This document shows, piece by piece, positions 1 to 11,787 of a stretch of 64,000 nt of DNA; the stretch's first letter is position 1; the number at the start of each line of letters is the position of its first letter. Below the pieces are notes generated by a model that saw only the letters and a program-made list of their open reading frames with translations, did no database searches and was not told where the DNA came from. The translations under genes were made by a program, and so were the position numbers. The stretch is taken from the NCBI RefSeq assembly GCF_964204645.1, contig NC_134026.1:5208001-5272000 (forward strand), read 5' to 3'. The DNA is from Tubulanus polymorphus. Lineage: Eukaryota > Nemertea > Palaeonemertea > Tubulaniformes > Tubulanidae.

Positions 1-14
1 GCTGATTAACTTAC

Positions 15-931
15 ATTCAATGAAAATTTCTGCATGATATCTCCCTTTTCATTGTAAGTCAATTTACTAAATTCTTCTGCCTTGTTCCATAACATGTCAA
101 CTCGGCGTTTATCAGATGGCGATATGGGTTCTAAATGTTCAAAGCAAACCATATGCTTTTTTCTGCTAAAAATAAGATATCATTTGATTGGAAGAACATT
201 CTAACAGATTCTTTTTTCTAAATGTCAGTTCAACTTACTTTTTCATAAATTCATTCGAAAGATGTCGATTAATGTTTTCCTGAAGACTTTTCCAGTTGCC
301 TGTTTTCTTACAACTTAGACAAACAAAGCATCCTACATGAAGAGGGAATTTGACATATCTATATATTAATGCATGAACTGCAAATTTTGCTTTCTGAAGT
401 TGCAATCTGTTACTTCGCAATATAAACAAATGTATTTCCATTTTACTGTTATCGTAATGTTTCTTTTTGAACGTGATTCTCTGAACCAGGCTACAGTGAA
501 CTGAACCAAGGTAAATGGGAATTTTTATTACCTGTTGTTGAATTGATGAAAAGTTTCTGTTTTTCTTGCGACTGCATTCTAGCCGTCTCAAAGCGTGGAC
601 ACGTTGTACTGAAACTTGTATAGCCTTCGGTAAAATGGATGTCTTTCTTTTCTAAATAGTTTTTGACCTCGTCCGTTACTGGGTTCAAACTCATATTGAT
701 CTCGTTTGAGCTGTAATGCTGAGCTATCGCCATGCCTGGAAAACTCATTCTATCCGGACGCGATGAAACACCACGATTCAATTTGTTTCTTACACCACTA
801 CTACTATCCGATTTCATTGAAAAGGTCCTACCGCATTGCGATATCGATCTGACGTCAGAAAATTCATTCTCAACTCTGCCAGAAATTAGTCGCGAAAAGA
901 TTCCAGGATTGTTGAATATTCTCTTTGCCAT
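15..931 (-). CDS. TWNK: Twinkle mitochondrial DNA helicase, 5' part of gene (partial)
   Basis: Coding exons on the minus strand: 532-931, 239-332 and 15-165; the gene continues beyond position 1. All junctions are GT-AG and phases join. Twinkle is the hexameric replicative helicase of the mitochondrial nucleoid. The visible product is the N-terminal, primase-like region: the segment VTDEVKNYLEKKDIHF aligns with the start of the human Twinkle mature domain, followed by FINSTTG, a CFVCLSCKKTGNWKSL stretch with cysteines, and a KRRVDMLWNKAEEF stretch. The chosen ATG at 931 gives an arginine- and serine-rich N-terminus (MAKRIFNNPGIFSRLISGR) expected of a mitochondrial presequence. The helicase (RecA-like) half lies outside the window. 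Identification is by recalled similarity; the divergent N-terminal region makes it slightly less certain than RCC1 or SPTLC1. Confidence 0.82.
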
Positions 932-1284
932 CGTGATCGATCAGGAGAAGCTCCTACAGATAACAAATAGGCAGCAATTGATATTAATTGATTGAACGTA
1001 TTAAAGACAGACTAAAGTAATCGATAGAAAAATTAAGATTCTGTAAAAACCACACGTTGTCAGCTATCAATTTTTATTACCTGCAACGGAAAAGTTGTTT
1101 CTTTTCAATTCATTATATGGCAATTTGGTATGGTGCCAATTAATGGGATTGAAAACACTTTGAAGAAGGTATATTTCAATTTTCAGCGCACATGAATCCA
1201 TGAACGACAGTGTGGAGCCAACAGATGGCAGCACGAGCTGGTGTACTGTAGTGAGTTTGACAACTGGGAAAAAACACAGAAACA
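932..1284. promoter_or_regulatory. Divergent promoter interval between TWNK and ACOT13
   Basis: Only 353 bp separate the two oppositely directed start codons, so both 5' UTRs and both core promoters must lie here or overlap the first exons. I see no convincing TATA box in a sensible position. Head-to-head spacing below 1 kb is typical of bidirectional housekeeping promoters; shared regulation is inference. Confidence 0.5.
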
Positions 1285-1963
1285 ATGTCTTCTTCAAAAG
1301 CTGCTCAAGCAGTAAATGCCATGAAACGGGTGATGTCTTTTCTAAATGAAAAGAATACGTTCGACAAGGTTATGCAGAAAGTAAGTTTTTGCTATCTACG
1401 ATTAAGTTTGATGCCACAGAAACAGTTTGATGCCACGAAACATGGGTCCTTTGGCTTTGGCTTCACCTTGTCCTTTAGGATGTAATACCTACGAAAGTAA
1501 TAACTTGTTTCTTTTTTGACATATCTAAGGTACAAATTACTTCTGGAGATGTTGGACACTGCATCTGTGAGCTGAAAGTTGAGGAAGAGCACACAAACCG
1601 TGTTGGTTTCTTGCACGGAGGTCTCACAGCAACTCTCGTAGACTCTGTATCAACTGTTGCCCTAATGTCGACTGAGCAGGGTAACCCCGGAGTCAGTGTT
1701 GACATGAACATCACGTAAGTTTGAAATAAGTACACTATACCACTGCTAGTTGTTCTAAGATCTTTGCAGCGAGCTGATTGCAAGAACTTCTTTTCATTTT
1801 CAGCTATATGAAAGCAGTGCCCCTCGGACAAGAAATAATCATCGACGCCAAGACGCTCAAAGTTGGTCGAAGTACGGCCTTCCTCACGGTGGACATTAAA
1901 AACAAATCAGACGGAAGTCTAGTCGCTCAGGGAAGACATACGAAACATTTACTAGGAAAGTAA
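1285..1963 (+). CDS. ACOT13: Acyl-CoA thioesterase 13 (THEM2), hotdog fold
   Basis: Exons 1285-1380, 1530-1714 and 1804-1963, GT-AG throughout, give a 146-aa protein (human ACOT13 is 140 aa). It hydrolyses medium- and long-chain acyl-CoAs, in animals mostly at mitochondria and in cytosol, as a homotetramer. The hotdog-fold core is plain: CELKVEEEHTNRVGFLHGG contains the catalytic Asn and the HGG motif at the start of the central helix, followed by TATLVDSVSTVALM, then PGVSVDMNITYMK with the conserved SVDMNITY block, and a C-terminus LVAQGRHTKHLLGK nearly matching the human tail. The ATG at 1285 is the first in-frame Met and gives the normal N-terminal length. A polyadenylation-like AATAAA lies at 2368-2373. 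Nothing looks broken. Confidence 0.95.
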
Positions 1964-4078
1964 CATCGAAGAAACCGTTAAACAATTAGAGCTTGATAAA
2001 ATTTCTACTTGTCACTTTGATAAGAAACAATTGGAAGTTTAATACTATGCAGCTCTTTTTCTAGAAATATATTTATACTATAGACAAGCTTTTTAGTTTT
2101 AGCTTTTTATAGACAATTCTGTGTCTTCTCTACTGAATGTTCATGGAAACAAATGTAACCTCTACTACAGTGGAACACGACGGTCGAGGGTCCAGTTTAA
2201 CAAAGCTGACTAATACTTAAGGATAACTGTGAAATGAGACAGAGCTGTCATATCAACTAATCATGTTCCACGCAGCTTCTGAGGATCAATCGTCGTGTAG
2301 CTAGATAAATGAACCGAGGAAAAAATGAACCAAAGGACCACCAAAACTGAAGGCTTAGGAACAAATGAATAAATAATTTTTCATAATATAAAAATCATTT
2401 ATTATGGATAAAACATAATCACCTGAAAAGGTGCACACATGCCAATGATACAGATACAGACTGCTGGTATCCCAAAATCTAAAAATGTCTGTTGATTAGA
2501 GTTACATTAAATATATTCCACCATTTATACAGAAAAAAACCAGATTTCTTATTCACTTTTTTTCCTAACGAGACTTTAATCTTAATCATTATCAGATATG
2601 ACGCACCAGTAAAACCAAAATGATAAAAAACAGATTTTTTCTAAGGCGCATTCAGTCTAATGGAAATAATAGATTATCGAGCATCTTCCATACGATGGCT
2701 ACTCAACTTGGACGAAATACGGATAAGCCTTATAAATATAGATGGTGATACATAATATGATATATATGTATAAATAATTATATCGATAATAATAAATATA
2801 AAAGCTATACATTACAGTTCATAGACCTATATAATACATTCATAATTCGTATATTAATTCTACAGCATTTAGCCTTTCGGCTACGCTAAAAATGTTTTAT
2901 AAAAATCAAAATAATCATTGTTTTCATATATTTATATTCATATATACAGTTGCATTAAAATCAGTATATATTTAGTAGTGTAACCCCAGTATTGTACATT
3001 TGATATGTTTCTAATTGGCGGTTTCATTCATTCTTAAAAAAGAACGCAAGAGTTAAACGTATATTCATTACTTGAACATGGACGAAAATCATTGTGTGTA
3101 TGATACAACGCGAGTACATAATAAAACTATACGTATCAATATGAAGTGGTGTAGATATACAATGATCGAACGCACTAGAAAAACTGTACACACTACCAGG
3201 AGCTACATGGACGAATATTAAATCAAGGAATGTTGTTCTAAATACATATCGGACATAGCAAATAATAAGACAAAAGCTACACAGTTCTGGATCCAGCTCT
3301 GACCTGATTGGCACCAGAGTTAGGAGCGAAAAAGTACAGACCCGAAAATCATAAAACTTTATTTAAACATGGACTGAACTTTTTTTACTTATGGGTACTA
3401 ATTTAAAATCATTTCTATTTTCTAAAACTTTTACTGATAGCAACATCTATCATGTGACTTACTGAAGGCTGAACGAAAAAGGCAGGGTTCTATATTTTTA
3501 ACAAAAAATATGTGTAAGGGCTTAGAATTTCTTGGAATTTTGACAAAATTTTGTGATCCAAATTGGTACATTATAGGTAAAAGTGAAAACATATAACAAA
3601 ATCTTTTTCATGGAGTAAAACAAAGTTCTGTCAATACATACACAAAATATAAATAGCAAATACCTGAAAACAACTCCTGGACGAAAGAATGAAGAGAACA
3701 AACACTGGACGACCTATCGATTGTTATTACGAAGAAAAAAATATTCTGGAATGTGATCATCAAAATACTGACTGAACTAACCTCTAAACACTGAATGAGT
3801 TATCCAAGACTTAGTGAGCATTGGCAGTTTAAGACAGCATGCCTAACTAACATGGTTACATTTTGAACGTCAGTCAGCATGGCACAAATAAATAGACAAA
3901 CTGTATGTATTTATCACAGATTGCTGTATACATGCCGCACACTAAAATTCATCCATTGAATAGCGAACATGGTAGAAAAATAGTTTGTATTTCGCATTAT
4001 TTTTGCTATGTATGACGAAGATTTATAATTGTAACTGATAGATGGGAGTACATATCTACAAACTGCAGGGTAGTAACG
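1964..4078. other. Convergent 3' UTR / intergenic interval
   Basis: This holds the 3' UTR of ACOT13 (polyA-signal-like AATAAA at 2368-2373) and, from the other side, the 3' UTR of the minus-strand secreted-protein gene ending at 4079. The middle (about 2700-3000) is very AT-rich with ATATAT and TAATAA runs. Short open frames here (for example 3024-3314 minus) have no domain-like composition and I do not consider them genes. Confidence 0.5.
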
Positions 4079-7000
4079 TTACATAATGGCCGCCAGAATT
4101 ATCATCGTAATGATGACAACGATATTCGATCGCGAAAAAACAGCCGACGAGCCGATGACAGTGTAAACGCCTCCGTCTTTATACGCTAATCTACCATCAT
4201 TGAAATACTGCGGACAATCATCAACTGTGTAAAAAAAAAACAAAAACATTACAAATCTAGAATTGTTATCAACATGTACGTTGAAGGGTTTGGACAGAAG
4301 ATCTGTCACCGATGGTAATGTTTTTGCGTAATCTCATTTCAATATGTAAGCTGAAGAAAATTGGCAGAGTTCAATATTCAACTGGTGAACATACTGACAT
4401 ACTGTTAAGAACCTATCAGGATGTTTTTCCCCTACACGATAGACAAGCCCTACACAAAAGGATCTTTTATCAAGCAATGCTATGCTTGGGCTATTACGCT
4501 CAATTTTTACCAATTGGGGGCTATCTTAAGTCCTATCAGTCCGCATGCGTAGATTTGAGAAATGTTTATCAATATATCAACAGGTTTATGCTTATTTTGT
4601 AACCACAATCAATTGCAATTCTAGCTCATGACATGTTCTAAGAGAGTGGTGAGTTTCAAGCTTATTTTGATTACTGTATCATTGAATATTGGAATTGTCA
4701 GGAATGTCAAACATTTCACCAAGTGGGGATGGTGTCCCCGAACCCCTAGTTATCAATTCGATCGATCTATGGTATCATTTTTACTTACATTCTCTTTCAT
4801 TTTCCAACAGTTCTAGAGCGAGACTAGCTCCTTCCTTCGAGCTATAACTGCGCGGCGTCTGATCTTGCCCACAAGCAGAGCTCGTAGCCCTCGACATGAG
4901 AATATTTTGGTAATCCAATCTTTGGTAAGTCTGAAAACCATAAGTTTAGACTTAAGAGTAAGTATATTCAAGATAAGTATATTTCTACCAGAGCACTTTT
5001 TTCAGAGTACAATATAAAGCAATCACAAAACAAGCTTAAGTTGTAACCTTGATATATCTCAAGCGCCAACAACTCCGGCGGTCAAGGGTCAAGAATCGTA
5101 ATTTTTACTCACCCAACATCTGAATCTAGAGGTAGCGTCTTCTTCGTCGTGTGTGATCAAATAAGAACGCGAATCTTCCATCCAATAACCGACGCATAAC
5201 AGCTCGTGATCAGGCTCATCTGGAATTGATATCGCAACCACTCTTTGAAATTGGGAAAAAATACCCGACATCTTTACGGGAGATCGAACCCGATCAGTCA
5301 TCAAAGCTCGTCGACGCTTACCGAGCAGGGTCAATACTCACCATATTCTCCAATCGGACGACCTAAATGGTCGACAGTCGCGCAACGCTGAGCGTCGACT
5401 AGAATCTTCTTCGTGTCCTGACGACAAACGCGAAGCTGCGTTTCGAACTCGCGACAGTCGACCTGCATACGCGGCCGCTCGGTGACGCCGCGAATCCTCG
5501 TGTGGTATTTCTCGCTCTGTAGACCGGTCTGAATGAACCGATAGATACCAGCGACCGGACACACGATTGGATTCGGCGGATCAACTGTGAAAATAAATAG
5601 TTACATCGAAGAATGAAACACTGAACTTAACACGCATATCCACCGTACTTGATAACCCAGAACTGACGATTTAAGAGCCGATATTTTCAACTCAATAAGC
5701 CAAGGCTCTTCGCCAGGAAGTTTAATCAACTGTTTGTAAATTTTCCAAATCCATGAACAAATTCCCACTGATGTGCGTATTTGGATAATAAATTGAGAAT
5801 CTCATATTCCTGATGATGACTAATAGGTTATAGTCGAAATGTTGAACCAATAAACTATTAGCTTAAAGGAAACTTCCTTAGTGTGGGATTCTCAATTTAG
5901 CAACTCCCAGGGTTTGTAGCACTCAGGACTGAGGTGAAAGTCAGAACTTTTTTCATATTAATCCAAAGCCAGGTTCCCCACATTTTTCTGATTAAGCCAC
6001 ACTAGTGGCAAGGTTTCAATAATAATCCCAGTTGAAAAACCACAAAGACAGTAAATAGATTGTCAGTAGAAATTCCCTGTGATAACATTCTGTCCAAAAA
6101 GTAAGTATTTTCAGGACTTATCAAGGCCTATCCAAAATTTGTCCAACAAAAGTAAGCAATTTTCAGACTTAGCCAGATGTAGACTTCTTATTCTGATACA
6201 TAATACGTACGAATCAATGTCTTGTATTTCCAATTATCGGCTTTGAAGTTGAACGATGACCAACTGCAAGCTTCTAAAAACTTAAGTGATCGATAATTCT
6301 TAACCCCGAGTTCTCCCTTGGTCTGACGATAAGGTTTCCCTGCAATTTGAATTTTTTATGACATTTGATTACATTAAAATCAATCAAAACTGCAGAGATC
6401 ACAAATCATCACAACGAATCTAACGTACCCATTCTGTATCTGATAATGTTGTGATGTCGAGGTAAAAAGTCAACGCAAATGTAATCAATTTCGCTAGAAT
6501 GAGAACAACCAAATATTCACCTATAGACTTCTGAATTGTATTTCAATATAATCTGTTCATAATTGTTCACAAATATAAGGGGGAAAATCCAGGCTCAATA
6601 CGTGATAAAAGTTTCACAACGATTTACGATAAAAGTGGAAATTCTTCATATTGTTTGGCGTCTGTTTGCGACCAAGTAAGAGGCTATTTTGTAACCTATA
6701 ATTAGTCGCCTCGAGTTCCCACTATTCAATTCAAGTTCAATTCGGTGGTACAGACTGGTTAAATATATTTTCAGGCTTTCCAAATTTTGTCGAATCTGTT
6801 TTTGAAACTATTTACGGAGGCCGACAAGACAAACTTCTCCGGTTCAACTATTCCAGCTGTTCGTCGTTGATTGAGGAAATTTTTCCAGAAATTCAAACGA
6901 CGTCTGAATTTCTTCGAATAACGATACGTACCATCTTCCGACGGTGACAGCCGTCATCAGATACCGCGAATCACGAGTCTGTTGACAAGTGAAATACGAC

Positions 7001-10000
7001 TCTCGATATCGGTATTGATCGAGTTTCGTTTTGAAGAATATATGCGTCGAGTTGATGATGACGTTACTGTCGTATTCGCTCGTGGTGAACCAATCTCCCG
7101 TGAAATTAGACGGCAGGTTACAGGCCGGCGATATCTCCTCTAACTGATCCTGGTTATTCGCTGCAATCGAATCAAATTCATGCGATAAGTCAACTACTGC
7201 CAGAAAATATTTCGAAATTCCGTTTTTCCAGCCCGACCCAAGCAAGTATGCAAAGTTCTTCAGTACAGAAAACTCTGACCCGACTAACTTGATATCTCCC
7301 TTTGTAGCACACACAATTTAATATAAAAAAATAGTAGTTTAATTGAAAATGAACTAGAAATCATTCAGATTTTGAGAGAATTTTGATAATTTCAGTTTTA
7401 ATTGAGGTCTCTAAAGAGTAGAAACTACCGGTGCTCGTAAATAGTAATGGTTATCAGGTGTGAAAACTTCGCCTTACTCGGTAGTGTTGAGACAGTTAAT
7501 ATTTCACCGAGATGAGAACATTGGACGATATACAAGGCTTTTCTAGATGACTGTTTGTAAAATACGATGACTAGAGTGAACTAGCGTGTAAAGCAGGGTC
7601 TACTTTCGTAACACCTAATTAGACACCTTCCAAGTTTAATCAGATACGCTTTAAATATTCAATTTCTTTAGAGGTATCGCAACTCTACAATTGGTACATA
7701 CTTGGTGACAGAATCAATTCAACAGGACCTTGAGCAGCTCCTCTCAGTTGCAAACAAGTCGGTTTGACTGACATGACGTAACGTTTCTTTAAATCAAGAC
7801 GCTGCTGGTCGAGATTCGTCAACTGAGGATAAAGAGTTAATTCATTAGTTTCATGTACTGTACAGAGGCATCGAACTGAAGGAAACTATCCGAGTTTTCC
7901 AGGTTTTTGGTAAAATTCGTCAAATTCCTTGAGTTTTCCAAAAACTTACCAGACAACGGAATTTATCTTCAGGTCTGTCCTTATTCATCGCGACAGCCGA
8001 GAAAATGTTGCCGGTCTCCTGATCGGACCACGATCCCAAACATTGAAAACGAATGTCTAAAAGTAACAAATAAAATAGATGACAACCCGCAAAGGAAATC
8101 TTATCCGATATAAAATTGACATCAGATTTCTCAGATAAATCAACTACCGTCAGTGCGAGGTTGTGCCCTTTAATGTTCATAGAAAACTTACTTTCGCCAG
8201 AAAGTGTAACGTCGGAGCTCGAATCAGAAGCGATGTTCGGACATCGACCAAAACGCATAAAGAATATCTCATTGTCGACGTACGGTGAACCGGGAGCGTG
8301 ACACGAGTAGATTCCACTTTTATCGCTCGAACAGATACCACCGCCTGCGTTCTTCTGTTTGTAGTCAAAATGGTAAACACCGTCGAATGTTGTTTTACAA
8401 TCGACTTTCCTGATGGCCTTTCCTGAAGATAGAGAATACATTCACGATTATTGCATTACAAGCTTTTCAGATCTTAATGAAACACAGCAAAGATATATCA
8501 TTAACGATGCTGTGTTGTTATTGCAAAGTTCGTCGTTAACTTATCCGGTGGTCTCGATGCTAAGGGTCCTAATCAAGGTCTAAGAACAGTCGAATAACTT
8601 AGTAACTGCGAGCTGATAGAAAATCCATAGTAAATATGGCATTGATCCGATACGAACTGAAGGACAAACAGAGAATTATCATAGAATATCCAGCTTTAAA
8701 AAGTCGATACTTACGGAAGAATGTTTCCAATTCAATTTCTGGAGACAATGTTCCGCAAATCGACGCAAACGCATTGTTCGGATCGTTATTAGTCATCGGT
8801 GACGAACCTGAAAAATGAACAAACACCGCATTCGTTATAAAAACCTCATTTTCAATGCAAGGGATTAAAACGATGAATAGTTCGCGATGACTTACTCTTT
8901 CTCACTTGTAAAACATTGATCGTGCGATGTAAAAACCAAAAACAGAAATATTTCATTCTGAAAACAAGGAGTCACGATTGAGATACAAGGTTAGGATCAA
9001 ATAACGGAGGTCTAAATGAAGAAACAAGGAGCCTATCGGCTTATATAGCTCCGCTGTGTGATTTGAAGAAATAGAAACTCCACCCCCAGGAACGTCCCCC
9101 TGAGGGACAAATCCAAAAAAATGGCTCTGTAACTTTATAGGCCTAGGCCCTAAATGAATGAGTTTATTGGAATCTTCATCTGAACACGTAATATCACTCA
9201 CTGTGCAGCGTCATAAAAAAGAATCTTGCTATTGACATTCAATCCATTATCGGTTAGAGTCATTTCCTGGCTTATCATTTTGCCTTTGTAGAGAACTTTT
9301 CGTTTTTCTTGTGGCCCGGTAAGTTTTTGCGTCATCTGTATGTCGGATGCACCGATTAACGTCGTGTGGCTGATACCGTTGATGTACGCGTACCATTCTC
9401 CATGAAAATTTACCGGAATAACCATCGGGTCATTCTGCAATTGACAATCTACAATCAAAAACGAAAAGAGAGTATGTAATAAGATCGAGCTATTTTTGGG
9501 TGCAGCAAAATTTCAAATTTTCAACACCTCATTTCAAAGTAATTAAGATATATTCCTAAATTTTCTGGGGGGACCCCCTATCCCCCTCCACATTGCTTAG
9601 AGCCTCCAGTACTCGCCGTCCAGCAGCATTTGATAGACCAGCAGAGCACCACTCTGAGGGTGGCCACTTTTATTTGACTAGCTCCCCCCCCCCCCCCGAC
9701 TATTTTATTATTCACTGACATGATCAGCTATGACACCTGCTGAGGACAAGGAACTTTTTGATTTTACACACAATCTAGCAATCTCATCAAATTCCCAATT
9801 CCCTGACTTATTTAAAGAAAAGAAAATTGCCTGACTTTTCCCTGATTTCCAGGTAAGTGGCCACCCTAACTCTTTTGAAAATCCTGGATCAACGCCTATA
9901 TCTGATACATCGAATATTGATGAAGAAGTGGCAGAAAAGTGACGTATTCTTTCATTTTTCAATAAAATTGAACATCCTACTCTTTATAAATGTATATTAT

Positions 10001-10652
10001 TGACTGTCATTTTAAGCAAAGTGGTGCCATGATGGAAGGCTCCCTCGCGAGTTACATTCTGAAGTAAATCAGACGTTTGACCAGTGACGGTCTTGCGTCA
10101 ATAATAATTGTAGTCGTTGTAGATTTTGTTGAAGTGATAAGTCTTCTGACAATCTATCTATAGTACAATGGTTGTTAGTCTATTTTTGAACGCGTGAAAT
10201 GAAATCTGCCAATGCCACAATGCTGGGTCTGGGTGGGATTGATTAATAACACATGAGACTAGGGTAGGGGCCCAACGCTTTAGGTCGGTACATGCTAAAA
10301 GGCGTATAAGTCCACGCCATTGTTTATCAAGATGTGATATGCAACAGTTCATTAGTTTTTCCTCATCGACACAAGTTATATTTTATTTACGAAAAAACCA
10401 AATACCTTGTATGTGAAAGGGCCCAAATAAATAATAAAATTCGAATTGAATTGATTGAAAGTTGCTTTTTTAATCGCAAAATTTACTTAATAAAACAAGC
10501 TATCGATGTAAATCAAGCGTTAGAATTGATGATATAAGAACAGTCATTCGTAAAAAGACATCATTTTATATACCTGAACTTGGTATCGATAAGAAAAGTG
10601 CAAAAACTATTCCAAAAAGCGACAAAACGTAAGAACTGTTTTGCGCCGCCAT
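4079..10652 (-). CDS. Secreted, probably GPI-anchored multi-domain protein of the DUF7042/7043/7044/7045 type
   Basis: Fourteen exons (minus): 10574-10652, 9202-9448, 8896-8957, 8715-8807, 8192-8422, 7950-8056, 7702-7822, 6932-7160, 6429-6493, 6211-6339, 5342-5584, 5113-5240, 4789-4930, 4079-4224. They sum to 2022 nt (673 aa) and every phase joins. Exon 1 is a signal peptide (MAAQNSSYVLSLFGIVFALF..). The ectodomain repeats a module that opens with Cys and a Trp-containing strand: FHGEWYAY, CLGSWSD, FTGDWFTT. Later come VDFLPRHHNIIRYRMG, CPVAGIYRF and HELLCVGYWMEDSRSYLI, which I associate with the DUF7042-7045 family of arthropods and molluscs (domain numbers from memory). The last ~20 residues are hydrophobic and end at the stop, as in a GPI-attachment signal. 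No catalytic motif is visible; function is unknown. The acceptor of exon 5113-5240 was chosen from two adjacent AGs by phase. Intron 1 contains a C14 tract. Confidence 0.85.
9684..9697. repeat. C14 homopolymer in an intron
   Basis: Uninterrupted run of about 14 C in the first intron of the secreted-protein gene, next to a GGGGGGACCCCC-like stretch around 9568. Likely length-variable. Confidence 0.8.
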
Positions 10653-11787
10653 TTTGTTTGCTATCAGCTTTTCTTTCAAGATATAAAGGGGAACTGGGTA
10701 TAAAGGTAAAATTTATGGTTGTTATTTCGACGTTTTTGTCTCTCAAAAAATATAAAAATTCAGATCAAGTAAACATAAATTTCTTGAAATTAAGCGAGAG
10801 TGGGTATAACTTTTTGATTTAAACAAAACTCGAACAAATTTCTATAATACGAATGCTATCACCCCTTACAATACAATCCCGCTACCCGATACATTCCACT
10901 GCCACTTGGCGGAGCCATCTCCCGGAAGGTGTGGTGGGAGATGACTCAAGCTAGTTCATATCGCCCCCACCCAGATGGTCCAATGTGGGTGATCAAAAAG
11001 ATAATCTTAAATCTTGTGGATATCGAATAGATAATGAATCATTACCACATATCAATTCCTATCATTCTTAAAAAGAGATCCATCAAATGACAACGATGAT
11101 TGAAATGGCTTGGCTGGAATATTTGGGTTAATACAGTGGTTGTTCCTCAACATCTAAATGACTAACTATTCTACGTAAAAATTTCAGTCAGTTTATTTCG
11201 GTAATTTCTAAAAAAATACATGATTCGAATTTCAATCAAGATGACATCATTATAAAACAAGTTTTACAACTTCACACAGAAACAAACATTTACAAAGTTC
11301 ACAAAATCTTGGGCACTGAAACGAGAAAATGAGTATATAGTACTACATCTGAGAATACGTATAGGGAAGAATTAACTCTGAAGTTATCTAATGCTTGCAA
11401 TAAAAGAATGGATTAAAAATCTATATCCCGAAAATGTTCAAATTAAAATAATACAAAATTTTTTGCATCGTTCCTAAAAACAATGTCTTATGACAGACTT
11501 ATGCAATCCTCAGTAATATGCAAGCGAATGAAATTCCTTTTTGATTAAATCTTATATCCAGCCAGATTATTAAATCAATCACCGTTTAGGCCAGATAGCC
11601 CTAACAATATATATCATAACGCATGCACTGATTTCATACTGTACACGGTTATTAAATGCAGAAAACAACATTTTCTCTAAAAACACTAGGTTCACTGATT
11701 GGTATTGTTTGGTTCGTTTTCAAAAATTGCTAAAATAGTTCACATTATTGCCAAGTGTTAACACCGCCATATCCAAGAAACTGTTTG
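10653..11787. other. Intergenic: RCC1 3' UTR and upstream region of the secreted-protein gene
   Basis: RCC1 ends at 11788 on the minus strand, so its 3' UTR runs into this stretch; a minus-strand AATAAA (TTTATT at 11192-11197) is a candidate polyA signal. The 10653-10900 part should contain the promoter of the secreted-protein gene. A GC-richer patch at about 10870-10990 looks like a repeat fragment but I could not place it. Confidence 0.45.

Noticed and set aside
732-995. 87-aa plus-strand frame opposite TWNK exon 1
   Set aside because: Antisense shadow of the TWNK coding exon, which has recognisable homology on the minus strand.
3024-3314. 96-aa minus-strand frame in the convergent UTR region
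   Set aside because: Low-information hydrophobic composition in AT-rich UTR sequence.
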